From Polaromonas sp. 39-63-25 (GTDB lineage: Bacteria; Pseudomonadota; Gammaproteobacteria; Burkholderiales; Burkholderiaceae_C): DNA of 64,000 bases. The stretch covers positions 492,613 through 556,612 of the forward strand of contig NZ_NCJH01000001.1 of NCBI RefSeq assembly GCF_002278925.1, written 5' to 3'. The translations under genes and the position numbers were made by a program. Each line of letters begins with the position of its first letter. Position 1 is the first letter of the stretch. The notes beneath the pieces were generated by a model. The model saw only the letters and a list, made by a program, of their open reading frames with translations. It did not search any database and was not told the DNA's origin. Shown here in pieces: positions 46,494-55,743 of the stretch.

Positions 46494-47408
46494 ATGAACA
46501 CGCTCCAGCCGCTTCGCCACATCACCGCCGGCGTGCTGGACGTGGCGCTGTACGAAACCGGCCCGGCGGACGGCCCGCCGGTGTTCCTGATGCACGGTTT
46601 TCCCTACGACATGCATGCCTACGCCGAGGTGGCGCCCCTGCTGGCGGCGCAAGGCTGCCGGGTCTATGTGCCGAGTTTGCGCAGCTACGGTGCCACGCGT
46701 TTCCTGAGCGACGCCACACCGCGTTCGGGCCAGCAGGCCGCGTTGGGCGCCGACCTGCTGGCGCTTCTGGATGCGCTGGCCGTGCCACGCGCGGTGCTCG
46801 CGGGTTACGACTGGGGCGGCCGCGCCGCCTGCGTGGTGGCAGCCCTCTGGCCCGAACGCTGCGCCGGCCTGGTCTCGCTCAACAGCTACAACATCCAGAA
46901 CATCGCCAAAGCCATGGTGCCGGACACGCCGGACAACGAGCACAGTCTCTGGTACCAGTATTACTTCCACAGCGAGCGCGGCCGCGCGGGTCTGGCGGCC
47001 AACCGGCGCGCCTTCTGCCGCCTGCTCTGGAAACTGTGGTCGCCGACCTGGACCTTTGATGACGCCACCTTCGAGCGCAGCGCCGCAGCTTTCGACAACC
47101 CGGACTTTGTGGAGGTTGTCATCCACTCCTACCGCCATCGCTTCGGCCTGGTCGCCGGTGATCCGGCGCTGGCCGACATCGAGAGCCGCCTGGCGGCGCA
47201 GCCGCCCATCACCGTGCCCAGCATCACCTTCGACGGCACCGACGACGGGGTGCGCCCACCCGCTACCGCCGCACAACACGCACGCCTCTTCACCGGGCCG
47301 CGTTCACACCGCATCGTGCCCGGCGCCGGCCACAACCTGCCGCAGGAAAAGCCGCAGCTGTTTGCCAACGCCGTGCTTGAACTCGTGCAGCAGGGACTCC
47401 AGACATGA
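46494..47408 (+). CDS. Alpha/beta hydrolase, epoxide-hydrolase-like
   Basis: A 304-residue alpha/beta-hydrolase. The oxyanion block FLMHGFPYDMHAYAEVAP, the nucleophile elbow AGYDWGGRAA (Asp nucleophile, as in epoxide hydrolases and dehalogenases) and GAGHNLPQEKP for the histidine are seen. It sits between frmA (16-bp gap) and fghA (ATGA overlap), so it is coexpressed with formaldehyde oxidation genes. Its role in that pathway is unknown. Confidence 0.8.
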   Translation: MNTLQPLRHITAGVLDVALYETGPADGPPVFLMHGFPYDMHAYAEVAPLLAAQGCRVYVPSLRSYGATRFLSDATPRSGQQAALGADLLALLDALAVPRAVLAGYDWGGRAACVVAALWPERCAGLVSLNSYNIQNIAKAMVPDTPDNEHSLWYQYYFHSERGRAGLAANRRAFCRLLWKLWSPTWTFDDATFERSAAAFDNPDFVEVVIHSYRHRFGLVAGDPALADIESRLAAQPPITVPSITFDGTDDGVRPPATAAQHARLFTGPRSHRIVPGAGHNLPQEKPQLFANAVLELVQQGLQT

Positions 47409-48274
47409 ACACAAACCCCGAACTCCTCAGTGAGCACGCCTGCTTCGGCGGTGTGCAGCGCTTTTACCAGCATGCCTCCAACACCATCGGCCTGCCGATG
47501 AAGTTTTCGGTGTTCCTGCCGCCGCAGGCCGCGATAGACGCCGCCGGCGGCACCGTGCCCGCGCTGGTCTATCTGGCGGGACTGACCTGCAACGAGGAAA
47601 CCTTCATGGTCAAGGCCGGCGCGCAACGCCTGGCCGCCAGCCTCGGCCTGGCGCTGATCGCACCCGACACCAGCCCGCGCGGCGCGAACCTTCCCGGCGA
47701 CGCCGAGAGCTGGGACTTCGGCGTCGGCGCCGGCTTTTACCTTGATGCCACGCAGGCACCGTGGTCGCAGCACTACCGCATGGAAAGCTATATCACCACC
47801 GAGCTGCTGCCACTGCTGACCGACACCTTACCCCTCAATGCCAGCCGCATCGGCATCTTCGGCCATTCGATGGGCGGGCACGGTGCGCTGACGCTGGCGC
47901 TGCGCCACCCCGGCCTGTTCAAGTCAGTGTCGGCGTTTGCGCCGATCTGCGCACCCAGCCAGTGCCCCTGGGGCCACAAGGCCTTCACCGGCTACCTGGG
48001 TGCCGACAGCGCCACCTGGTCGGCGCACGACGCCACGGCGCTGATGGCCGCGCTGCACACCGCGCCCTACCCGGGCGGCATCCTGATCGACCAGGGCCTG
48101 GCCGACAAGTTTTTGTCGGAGCAGTTGCACCCGCAGCTGTTCGAAGCCGCTTGCGCCCAGGCCGGCCAGGCCTTGCAACTGCGCCGGCATGCGGGTTATG
48201 ACCACGGTTATTACTTCATCAGCACCTTCATGGCCGACCACCTGAACCACCACGCGCGGCAGCTGTCGGAGTAA
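47405..48274 (+). CDS. fghA: S-formylglutathione hydrolase
   Basis: A 289-residue serine esterase that splits S-formylglutathione to formate and glutathione. CFGGVQRFYQHASNTIGLPMKFSVFLP at the start, YLAGLTCNEETFMVKAGAQR and the nucleophile GHSMGGHGALTLAL are diagnostic. It overlaps the preceding hydrolase by 4 bp. It is convergent with the radical SAM gene, with only 4 bp between stops. Confidence 0.94.
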   Translation: MNTNPELLSEHACFGGVQRFYQHASNTIGLPMKFSVFLPPQAAIDAAGGTVPALVYLAGLTCNEETFMVKAGAQRLAASLGLALIAPDTSPRGANLPGDAESWDFGVGAGFYLDATQAPWSQHYRMESYITTELLPLLTDTLPLNASRIGIFGHSMGGHGALTLALRHPGLFKSVSAFAPICAPSQCPWGHKAFTGYLGADSATWSAHDATALMAALHTAPYPGGILIDQGLADKFLSEQLHPQLFEAACAQAGQALQLRRHAGYDHGYYFISTFMADHLNHHARQLSE

Positions 48275-48278
48275 ATGC

Positions 48279-49367
48279 CTAAAAAAGACTGCCCTGCGCA
48301 GAGGGCCGCACCGACGGCCTGAACTGGCTGAAGTCCAGCTCGGTGCGCTGCCGGTTCAGACCCAGCCGGTGGCAGGTTTTTTCAAAACGCTGCTTGATCA
48401 GGTCGGCCCACAGGCCGCTGCCTTTCATGCGCGAGGCAAAGTCACTGTCATAGTCCTTGTCGCCGCGCATCTCCTGAATACGCGCCATGATGCGCGACGC
48501 ACGTTGCGGGTAGTGCAGTTCCAGCCACTGTTTGAACAGCGGCGCCACTTCCCAGGGCAGGCGGACCACGGTGTAAAACGCCGTGCGCGCGCCGGCCTCA
48601 AAGGCGGCCTGCAGCACCTGCTCCATGTCGTCGTTCACGAACGGAATCTGCGGGGCCACACTCACACCCACGGGAACACCCGCGTCCGCCAGCGCCCGGA
48701 TGGTGCGCAGGCGCCGGTGCGGCGCGGCCGCGCGCGGCTCCAGCTTGCGCGCGAGTTCGCCGTCCAGCGTGGTGATGGTCACATAGACCGCGGCCAGACG
48801 GTCGGCCGCCATGGGCGCCAGCAGGTCCAGGTCGCGCTCGACGCCGCTGGACTTGGTGACCAGTGCCAGCGGATGCCGCACTTCCTGCATCAGTTCGATC
48901 AGGCCGCGCGTCAGGCGCAGCTCACGTTCGACCGGCTGGTAACAATCGGTGGCCGAACCGATGTTGATCAGCTTGGGCACGTAGCTGCGTTTGCCGAGGT
49001 CGGCGCGCAGCATGGCGGCGATGTTGCGCTTGGCGATGATTTTTGTTTCAAAGTCCAGGCCCGGCGAGAGGTTGAGGTAGCTGTGCGTCGGCCGCGCGTA
49101 ACAGTAGACGCAGCCGTGTTCGCAGCCGCGGTAGGGGTTGACCGAATAGTCGAAGTAGATGTCGGGCGAATCATTGCGGCAGATGGCACTGCGTGCGTCC
49201 TCGAACACCACCTCGGTCGCTATCGGCGCCTGGTTCGCGGCTGACTCTTCGAGCGTGCCCCAGCCGTCGTCATAAGCGGCCCGCGTGTCTTTCTCGAACC
49301 GGTGGGCCAGACGCGTGGCCGTACCGCGGCCCTTGATGGCGTGCAGGGGAATGGTGACTTCGGTCAT
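48279..49367 (-). CDS. Radical SAM protein, PA0069/SplB-like family
   Basis: A 362-residue protein. GCEHGCVYCYARP is the CxxxCxxC [4Fe-4S]/SAM motif; FDYSVNPYRG and KLINIGSATDCYQPVER are typical of the PA0069 group, distantly related to spore photoproduct lyase. The start at 49367 leaves the longer reading, which runs over a LexA-box-like site. The PA0069 homologue of Pseudomonas aeruginosa belongs to the LexA regulon, as I recall. The reaction of this family is not established; DNA repair is a reasonable guess. Confidence 0.85.
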   Translation of the reverse strand: MTEVTIPLHAIKGRGTATRLAHRFEKDTRAAYDDGWGTLEESAANQAPIATEVVFEDARSAICRNDSPDIYFDYSVNPYRGCEHGCVYCYARPTHSYLNLSPGLDFETKIIAKRNIAAMLRADLGKRSYVPKLINIGSATDCYQPVERELRLTRGLIELMQEVRHPLALVTKSSGVERDLDLLAPMAADRLAAVYVTITTLDGELARKLEPRAAAPHRRLRTIRALADAGVPVGVSVAPQIPFVNDDMEQVLQAAFEAGARTAFYTVVRLPWEVAPLFKQWLELHYPQRASRIMARIQEMRGDKDYDSDFASRMKGSGLWADLIKQRFEKTCHRLGLNRQRTELDFSQFRPSVRPSAQGSLF

Positions 49368-49385
49368 GAGTACGCACAGAAAATA

Positions 49386-49401
49386 CTGTACAAACAAACA
49401 G
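49386..49401. promoter_or_regulatory. LexA (SOS) box upstream of the radical SAM gene
   Basis: CTGT, eight bases, ACAG (16 bp, extending to TACTGT...ACAGTA), 19 bp upstream of the radical SAM start codon. It matches the proteobacterial LexA box CTGT-N8-ACAG exactly in its conserved arms. Confidence 0.78.
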
Positions 49402-49451
49402 TATAGTCACTCCGCCGCCGTCCTGCCGCCCGTCACCAATTGCAGGCTGAA

Positions 49452-49520
49452 GCGCTACTTATTCAATAGCGGCTTGCGCCCATCCTTCAAGGGCTGGAAG
49501 CACTTTTCATTAAAAATCAG
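49452..49520 (-). repeat. Comamonadaceae-type intergenic repeat, copy 10 (inverted)
   Basis: gctacttattcaatagcggc and caagggctggaagcactttt, reversed relative to most copies; between the LexA box and the acyltransferase stop. Confidence 0.6.
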
Positions 49521-49525
49521 GGGAT

Positions 49526-50623
49526 TCAGGAGACGCTGACGCCCACCCGGGGCGGCACACGCGCCGGCCGGCGCCGCGACTCCACGCCCAGGTACAGCGC
49601 CTTGCCTGCCAGCAGCGACAGGCCGAAGGCCGCCAGCATGCCCAGCGCATTGGCCACGAGCTGCGTGGGCCAGAGCTGACTGACCACGGCATTGACCCCC
49701 AACAGCACGGCAAAGTGAATCAGGAACACCGAGTAGGACATCTGCCCGAGTTGCAGCAGCCACGGCGCCTCCAGCCAGCGCGCCAGCGGTCGGCGGCGCT
49801 GCAGCACCACCAGCCCCAAAGCCACCACCAGCGCCACCAGCAGCCGGCCCCGGAAGTCGAGCACCAGCGCCAGCACGCCCAGCACCACAATGACCAGCAG
49901 CCAGCGCGCCGGCCGGGGGCTGCGCGATGCCCACCAGGCCAGCATGCCCAGGGCGTAAGCGCCAAAGAAATACAGCCCCGTCATGTCCAGCGCCGTGTGC
50001 CGGTTGAACACCGCCAGCGACGCGGCTGCGAGCAGCGCCACCCCCATGACCCCGGCCTGCGCCGGCAGGCCGGGCCAGCGCCTGTGGGTGTGGCTGGCCA
50101 GCGTGAACAGCAGCACCGTCATCACAAACAGCTGAAAATCAATCGCCACGTACCAGATGCCGGCCGACAGGGCCTCCTGCCCCACGATGTCCTGGAGCAA
50201 AAACACATGGGCCAGCACCTGCCAGAGGCTGGGAATGTCGGGCACCGAAGGATGCGGCAGCCATGGCCGCACCAGCGCCGCAACCAGCGTGGTGACCAAC
50301 AGGGCCACGAAGAGAGGCGGCGCCAGCCGCTGGTAGCGACGCAGGATCAGGCGGCCGGGTTGCCGGAACACCGCAACGCCCTGGGGCGCCAGCACGCTGG
50401 CGGCCAGAAAACCGCCCACCACCAGAAACACCTGCACCGCCATGCGGGCGTAGTCGTAAAGCCAGTTCATCAGCCCCGGCGCCGCGGTGTGGACCACGTC
50501 GCTCATGGGGCCGTAAAACGCCAGGTGGTGCCAGACGATCAGCACGCAGCCCAGCGCCTTCAGGGCATCAATGCCGGGCAGGCGCTGCGTGGACGGTGTC
50601 AGGGCAGCAACCGGCGGCTTCAT
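49526..50623 (-). CDS. Acyltransferase 3 family membrane protein (OafA/YrhL-like)
   Basis: A 365-residue multi-spanning protein. The family start LPGIDALKALGCVLIVWHHLAF with its catalytic-site histidine, LRRYQRLAPPLFVALL, and the late GQMSYSVFLIHFAVL are characteristic; about ten membrane helices are predicted. It transfers acyl groups to surface sugars or lipids. Neighbours give no hint of the acceptor. It starts 12 bp after the nitronate monooxygenase stop, so a shared transcript is possible. Confidence 0.85.
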   Translation of the reverse strand: MKPPVAALTPSTQRLPGIDALKALGCVLIVWHHLAFYGPMSDVVHTAAPGLMNWLYDYARMAVQVFLVVGGFLAASVLAPQGVAVFRQPGRLILRRYQRLAPPLFVALLVTTLVAALVRPWLPHPSVPDIPSLWQVLAHVFLLQDIVGQEALSAGIWYVAIDFQLFVMTVLLFTLASHTHRRWPGLPAQAGVMGVALLAAASLAVFNRHTALDMTGLYFFGAYALGMLAWWASRSPRPARWLLVIVVLGVLALVLDFRGRLLVALVVALGLVVLQRRRPLARWLEAPWLLQLGQMSYSVFLIHFAVLLGVNAVVSQLWPTQLVANALGMLAAFGLSLLAGKALYLGVESRRRPARVPPRVGVSVS

Positions 50624-50635
50624 GCGGCAGAAAGC

Positions 50636-51589
50636 TTAAGCGCAGACCCTCTGGCGCGCTTCCTGGTACTCGCGCTTGAGTTGCGCGACAAAGTCGGCCG
50701 TGCTCTGCACCTTGCTGATCGCGCCAATGCCCTGGCCGCAGCCCCAGATGTCTTTCCAGGCCTTGGACTTGTCGCCGCCGAAGTTCATCTTGCTCGGGTC
50801 GCTCTCGGGCAGGTTGTCGGGGTCCATGCCGGCTGCGCGTATCGACGGGGCCAGGTAGTTGCCGTGCACGCCCGTGAACAGGTTGCTGTAGACGATGTCG
50901 TCGGAATTGCTGTCGACGATGGCCTGCTTGTAAGCGTCCGAGGCACGCGCTTCTTCAGTCGCAATGAAGGCCGAGCCGATGTAGGCGAAGTCGGCACCCA
51001 TGGCCTGGGCAGCCAGCACGGCGCCGCCGGTGGAGATGGCACCCGACAGCGCGACCGGGCCGTCGAACCACTGGCGGATTTCCTGGATCAGTGCAAACGG
51101 GCTTTTGACGCCCGCATGGCCGCCGGCGCCGGCCGCCACCGCCACCAGGCCGTCGGCGCCCTTTTCAATCGCCTTGTGGGCAAATTTGTTGTTGATGATG
51201 TCGTGCAACACGACGCCGCCGTAGCTGTGTGCCGCCGCGTTGATGTCCTCGCGCGCGCCCAGCGAGGTGATGTAGATGGGCACCTTGTACTTCACGCACA
51301 TTTCCATGTCGTGCTCGAGCCGCTCGTTGGACTTGTGCACGATCTGGTTGATCGCAAACGGCGCGGCCGGCTTGTCGGGATGGGCCTTGTTGTAGGCCGC
51401 CAGCGTTTCGGTGATCTCGGCCAGCCACTCGTCGAGCTGCGACGCCGGACGCGCATTGAGCGAGGGCATGGCGCCGACCACACCGGCGATGCACTGGGCA
51501 ATCACCAGCTTGGGGTTGCTGATGATGAACAGCGGCGAGCCGATGATGGGCAGCGGCAACGCGTTCAGCGGGGCGGGAAGTCTGGACAT
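50636..51589 (-). CDS. Nitronate monooxygenase (2-nitropropane dioxygenase family)
   Basis: A 317-residue FMN-dependent TIM-barrel enzyme. LPIIGSPLFIISNPKLVIAQC at the N terminus, GADGLVAVAAGAGGHAG (phosphate-binding glycine loop), PVALSGAISTGGAV and GADFAYIGSAFIATEEA identify the family. Such enzymes oxidise alkyl nitronates or detoxify 3-nitropropionate. The ATG at 51589 follows ggagacacc. Confidence 0.88.
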   Translation of the reverse strand: MSRLPAPLNALPLPIIGSPLFIISNPKLVIAQCIAGVVGAMPSLNARPASQLDEWLAEITETLAAYNKAHPDKPAAPFAINQIVHKSNERLEHDMEMCVKYKVPIYITSLGAREDINAAAHSYGGVVLHDIINNKFAHKAIEKGADGLVAVAAGAGGHAGVKSPFALIQEIRQWFDGPVALSGAISTGGAVLAAQAMGADFAYIGSAFIATEEARASDAYKQAIVDSNSDDIVYSNLFTGVHGNYLAPSIRAAGMDPDNLPESDPSKMNFGGDKSKAWKDIWGCGQGIGAISKVQSTADFVAQLKREYQEARQRVCA

Positions 51590-51623
51590 GGTGTCTCCGA
51601 TGATGGTTTTTGTGAAATTCTGA

Positions 51624-51684
51624 GCGAAAAGTGGGCCTGGCCCTTGTCAATCGGGCGACAGTCGCTATCGAATTTATAGCGATA
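51624..51684 (+). repeat. Comamonadaceae-type intergenic repeat, copy 11
   Basis: aaagtgggcctggcccttgt, then cgggcgacagtcgctatcga. It lies between the nitronate monooxygenase start and the acyl-CoA dehydrogenase stop. Confidence 0.6.
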
Positions 51685-51692
51685 CAAATGAA

Positions 51693-53483
51693 TCAGAAGG
51701 CCTCGAGCGCCAGCGCGGTCACGCTGTCGGCCCCTTCGACAATGCTGTCACGGATGCCGGGCGCCTTGCTCAGCAGATGGTCGGCGTAGAACACCGCGGT
51801 GGTGATCTTGGCCTGCATGAAGGCGGTGTCTTCACCACGGGCCAGATGTTCTTCGGCCACCAGCAGCGAACGCGCCATCTGCCAGCCGGCGACCACGTTG
51901 CCGGCCAGCATCAGGTAAGGAACGCTGCCTGCAAACACGGCATTGGGTGACGCCTTGGTATTGCCGGCGACAAAGTTCACCACATCCACAAAAGCTTCGC
52001 GCGCGGCCTTGAGGCGCCTGGCCACGGTCTTCGCTGCGGCGCCGCCCTGCTTGAGCAATTGCGCCTCGGTGGTTTCGATCTGCGCAGCAATGCCCTTGGC
52101 CGTCTGGCCGCCGTCACGCGCGGTCTTGCGGCCCACCAGGTCGTTGGCCTGGATGGCGGTCGTGCCTTCGTAAATCGTCAAAATCTTGGCGTCGCGGTAA
52201 TACTGCGCTGCGCCGGTTTCCTCGATGAAGCCCATGCCGCCGTGCACCTGCACGCCCAGCGAGGTCACCTCCAGGCTCATCTCGGTGCTGTAGCCCTTGA
52301 CGAGAGGCACCATGTATTCGTAGAAGGCCTGGTTCTGCTTGCGCACGTCGGCGTCCGGGTGGTGATGCGAGGCGTCATAAGCCGCAGCGGCCACCGAGGC
52401 CATGGCGCGGCAGCCTTCGGTGTAGGCGCGCATGGTCATCAGCATGCGCTTGACGTCGGGGTGGTGGATGATGGGCGCGCTCGCAGCGATCGAGCCATCG
52501 ACCGGACGGCTCTGCACGCGGTCTTTCGCAAAGGTCACGGCCTTTTGGTAAGCGCGCTCGGCAATCGCAATGCCCTGCATGCCGACGGCGTAACGCGCCG
52601 AGTTCATCATGATGAACATGTACTCGAGGCCGCGGTTTTCCTGGCCGACGATGTAACCGACCGCGCCGCCGTGGTCGCCGTACTGCAGCACGGCGGTCGG
52701 GCTGGCCTTGATGCCGAGTTTGTGTTCGATGCTCACGCAGTGCACGTCGTTGCGCGCACCGAGAGCGCCGTCCTTGCCGACCATGAACTTGGGCACGACA
52801 AACAGGCTGATGCCCTTGACGCCTTCGGGCGCGCCGGTCACACGTGCCAGCACCAGGTGCACGATGTTCTCGGCCATGTCGTGTTCACCGTAGGTGATGA
52901 AAATCTTGGTGCCGAACACCTTGTAGGTGCCGTCGGGCTGCGGCTCGGCACGGCTGCGCACCATGGCCAGGTCGGAGCCGGCCTGCGGCTCGGTCAGGTT
53001 CATGGTGCCGGTCCACTTCCCGCTCACCAGTTTTTCCAGGTAGACCGCCTTGAGCTCGTCCGATCCGGCCGTCAGCAAGGCCTCGATCGCGCCGTCGCTG
53101 AGCAGCGGGCACAGCGCAAAACTCATGTTGGCCGAGTTGAGCATCTCGCCGCAGGCGGCGCCAATCGTTTTGGGCAGGCCCTGGCCGCCAAAGTCCAGCG
53201 GGTGCTGCAGGCCCTGCCAGCCACCTTCGGCATATTGTTTGTAGGCTTCCTTGAAGCCGGGCGTTGTGGTGACCACGCCGTCTTTCCAGCTCGACGGGTT
53301 CTTGTCGCCCTCCCAGTTCAGCGGAGACAACACGCCCTCATTGAACTTGGCGCATTCTTCGAGTACCGCCTGCGCGGTGTCAAAGCCGGCTTCCTCAAAG
53401 CCCGGGATCTGCGCCACCGCATCGATGTTGGCCAGGTGTTTGATGTCAAACAGCATGTCCTTGAGGGGGGCTTTGTAGCTCAT
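51693..53483 (-). CDS. Acyl-CoA dehydrogenase (long form, DmdC/FadE-like)
   Basis: A 596-residue flavoprotein. MNLTEPQAGSDLAMVR, FGTKIFITYGEHDMAENIVH, and the glutamate in TIYEGTTAIQANDLVGRK are the cofactor and catalytic blocks; a C-terminal extension is present. The ATG at 53483 follows ggagacacgac. It belongs to the same long subfamily as the enzyme at 38277-39986. etfBA lies directly upstream, behind a terminator, so the electron acceptor is encoded next door. Confidence 0.9.
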   Translation of the reverse strand: MSYKAPLKDMLFDIKHLANIDAVAQIPGFEEAGFDTAQAVLEECAKFNEGVLSPLNWEGDKNPSSWKDGVVTTTPGFKEAYKQYAEGGWQGLQHPLDFGGQGLPKTIGAACGEMLNSANMSFALCPLLSDGAIEALLTAGSDELKAVYLEKLVSGKWTGTMNLTEPQAGSDLAMVRSRAEPQPDGTYKVFGTKIFITYGEHDMAENIVHLVLARVTGAPEGVKGISLFVVPKFMVGKDGALGARNDVHCVSIEHKLGIKASPTAVLQYGDHGGAVGYIVGQENRGLEYMFIMMNSARYAVGMQGIAIAERAYQKAVTFAKDRVQSRPVDGSIAASAPIIHHPDVKRMLMTMRAYTEGCRAMASVAAAAYDASHHHPDADVRKQNQAFYEYMVPLVKGYSTEMSLEVTSLGVQVHGGMGFIEETGAAQYYRDAKILTIYEGTTAIQANDLVGRKTARDGGQTAKGIAAQIETTEAQLLKQGGAAAKTVARRLKAAREAFVDVVNFVAGNTKASPNAVFAGSVPYLMLAGNVVAGWQMARSLLVAEEHLARGEDTAFMQAKITTAVFYADHLLSKAPGIRDSIVEGADSVTALALEAF

Positions 53484-53533
53484 GTCGTGTCTCCAGTGTC
53501 CAGGTGTCAATCCATTGGCCGGTCATCCGGCGC

Positions 53534-53561
53534 AAAAAAAGGGCACCGCCAGCGATGCCCT
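53534..53561 (-). terminator. Intrinsic terminator after etfA
   Basis: On the minus strand AGGGCA...TGCCCT closes a hairpin followed by seven T, 16 bp after the etfA stop. It separates etfBA from the acyl-CoA dehydrogenase gene. Confidence 0.82.
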
Positions 53562-53576
53562 GTTCGTTCCGCCCGA

Positions 53577-54509
53577 TTACAGGGCGGCGACCAGTTCGGG
53601 CACCGCCACAAACAGGTCAGCCTCCAGGCCGTAGTCGGCCACGCTGAAAATCGGCGCCTCGGCATCCTTGTTGATCGCCACAATGACCTTGCTGTCCTTC
53701 ATGCCGGCCAGATGCTGGATCGCGCCGCTGATGCCGGCCGCGATATAGAGCTGGGGCGCGACGATCTTGCCGGTCTGGCCGACCTGCCAGTCGTTCGGCG
53801 CATAACCGGCATCGACCGCAGCACGCGAAGCGCCGAGTGCGGCACCGAGCTTGTCGGCCAGCGGCGTCATGACCTCGCTGAATTTTTCGGCACTGCCCAG
53901 GGCGCGGCCGCCGCTGACGATGATCTTGGCGGCGGTCAGTTCGGGTCGGTCGCTCTTGGCGATTTCGCTGCCGACAAACACCGACTTGCCGCTGTCGGCC
54001 ACACCACTCACGGTTTCCACAGCGGCCGAGCCGCCGCTGGCGGCGGCTGCGTCAAAACCGGTGGTGCGCACGGTGATGACCTTGGTCGCGTCCGAACTCT
54101 GCACGATGGCAATTGCATTGCCGGCGTAAATCGGGCGCTCGAAGGTATCGACCGCATCGACCTTGGTGATGTCGGAGATCTGGCCGACGTCCAGCAAGGC
54201 CGCCACACGCGGCGCAATGTTCTTGCCCGAGGCTGTGGCGGGGAACAGGATGTGCGAGTAGCTGCCGGCCAGCGCGATGACCTGGGCGGCCATGTTTTCG
54301 GCCAGGCCGTGTTCGAAGTGGGCGCCGTCCACGTGGATGACCTTGGCCACGCCAGCGATCTGGCTGGCGGCCTGGGCGGCGGCACCGGCGTTCAGGCCGG
54401 CCACCAGCACATGCACCTCGCCGCCGCACTGGGCGGCCGCGGTGACGGTGTTGAGGGTGGCGGGACGGATGCTGGCGTTGTCGTGTTCTGCGATGACGAG
54501 TGCGGTCAT
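53577..54509 (-). CDS. etfA: Electron transfer flavoprotein, alpha subunit
   Basis: A 310-residue ETF alpha subunit. [15 protein letters not shown] opens the N-terminal half; the FAD-binding block lies near the C terminus ([44 protein letters not shown]). It carries electrons from acyl-CoA dehydrogenases to ETF-quinone oxidoreductase. The start at 54509 has ggagtcacacc upstream. It is the second gene after etfB. Confidence 0.95.
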   Translation of the reverse strand: MTALVIAEHDNASIRPATLNTVTAAAQCGGEVHVLVAGLNAGAAAQAASQIAGVAKVIHVDGAHFEHGLAENMAAQVIALAGSYSHILFPATASGKNIAPRVAALLDVGQISDITKVDAVDTFERPIYAGNAIAIVQSSDATKVITVRTTGFDAAAASGGSAAVETVSGVADSGKSVFVGSEIAKSDRPELTAAKIIVSGGRALGSAEKFSEVMTPLADKLGAALGASRAAVDAGYAPNDWQVGQTGKIVAPQLYIAAGISGAIQHLAGMKDSKVIVAINKDAEAPIFSVADYGLEADLFVAVPELVAAL

Positions 54510-54559
54510 GGTGTGACTCCTGGAAAACTGTTTATGTCTACGTTGTGCCGACGCTTCAA

Positions 54560-54621
54560 ATTTGATTCGCCGACCGTTCGATCCCCGCTGCGCGGGGCCC
54601 CTCGTCCGGGGCGAATCAAAT
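54560..54621. promoter_or_regulatory. Structured element between etfB and etfA
   Basis: A 12-bp perfect inverted repeat, ATTTGATTCGCC (54560-54571) and its complement (54610-54621), encloses a second hairpin CCCCGC-TGC-GCGGGG (54583-54597). The outer arm overlaps the etfB stop codon. In the mRNA it forms a long branched structure between the two cistrons. Confidence 0.65.
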
Positions 54622-55365
54622 GACTTTGGCTTCGTTGCGGAGCTTGTCCACCAGCGTGGCGACGTCGGGCACCTTGATGCCGGCGCTGCGCTTGGGCGGC
54701 TCGCTGACCTTGAGCGTCTTGATGCGCGGCTTGACGTCGACACCGAGGTCTTCCGGCTTGACGTTGTCGAGCTGCTTTTTCTTGGCCTTCATGATGTTGG
54801 GCAAGGTCACGTAGCGCGGCTCGTTCAGGCGCAGGTCGGTCGTGATGATGGCCGGCAGGCTCAGGCTCAGGGTTTCCATGCCGCCGTCGACCTCGCGCAT
54901 GACCACGGCCTTGCCGTCGGCCACATCGACCTTGGAGGCAAACGTGGCCTGGGGCCAGCCCAGCAGGGCCGCCAGCATCTGGCCGGTCTGGTTGCAGTCG
55001 TCGTCGATCGCCTGCTTGCCCAGGATCACCAGCTGTGGCTGCTCCTTGTCCACCAGGGCCTTGAGCAGCTTGGCCACCGCCAGCGGCTGCAATTCTTCGG
55101 CGGTTTCCACCAGGATGGCACGGTCGGCGCCAATGGCCATGGCCGTGCGCAGGGTTTCCTGGCACTGCGCCACGCCACAGCTCACTGCAATCACCTCGGT
55201 CACGACGCCCTTTTCCTTCAGCCGGGTGGCCTCTTCGACGGCGATCTCGTCAAACGGGTTCATGCTCATCTTGACGTTGGCGATATCGACACCGGTGCCA
55301 TCGGATTTGACGCGGACTTTGACGTTGTAATCCACAACGCGTTTGACGGGTACCAAGACCTTCAT
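54616..55365 (-). CDS. etfB: Electron transfer flavoprotein, beta subunit
   Basis: A 249-residue ETF beta subunit. [38 protein letters not shown] and [19 protein letters not shown] (AMP-binding) are typical. With EtfA it forms the soluble electron carrier for the acyl-CoA dehydrogenases in this window. Two TetR-type operator candidates lie in its upstream region. Confidence 0.96.
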   Translation of the reverse strand: MKVLVPVKRVVDYNVKVRVKSDGTGVDIANVKMSMNPFDEIAVEEATRLKEKGVVTEVIAVSCGVAQCQETLRTAMAIGADRAILVETAEELQPLAVAKLLKALVDKEQPQLVILGKQAIDDDCNQTGQMLAALLGWPQATFASKVDVADGKAVVMREVDGGMETLSLSLPAIITTDLRLNEPRYVTLPNIMKAKKKQLDNVKPEDLGVDVKPRIKTLKVSEPPKRSAGIKVPDVATLVDKLRNEAKVI

Positions 55366-55489
55366 GCAGGACTCCAGAGTTGATTGAATTGACGTGTACG
55401 TAAAGCACTTGATTCTATGCTGCGGCTACCGGCCTTCCTGAAGCACAGGCTTTGGGGAGTGAGGCGCACCGACAGGACAGATTAAAAAA

Positions 55490-55503
55490 AGAACGATCGT
55501 TCT
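55490..55503. promoter_or_regulatory. 14-bp perfect palindrome upstream of etfB (TetR/PsrA-type operator candidate)
   Basis: AGAACGATCGTTCT in an A/T-rich setting, about 125 bp before etfB. Such GAAC(N4)GTTC palindromes are typical TetR-family sites, including fatty-acid-responsive ones. No TetR gene lies in the window. Confidence 0.6.
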
Positions 55504-55585
55504 ATTTCATTATAAAGACCCCTTGCCCCTGAATTAGAGCTGCCGACCCAAAGCACTGTTGCCCGGGCGACAATTGCGCGCGAAA

Positions 55586-55609
55586 TTAACAGACCGTTTG
55601 GTCGGTTAA
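55586..55609. promoter_or_regulatory. Second TetR-type inverted repeat in the etfB-dctP gap
   Basis: TTAACAGACC and GGTCGGTTAA flank GTTT; arms match at nine of ten positions. It is unlike the palindrome at 55490 and so probably binds another protein. It lies about 135 bp before the second dctP. Confidence 0.58.
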
Positions 55610-55743
55610 TTGGGGTAAGCATGGACAGACTGGCGCCCATCACTGACTTAAAGTGGGTGTTCCGAATGAATCAGGGCAACCCCGCCACTGAGTCAGCCCT
55701 CAACAACGTCATCCGGTCAGCCCTCTGACCGTCCGGAGTGTTT

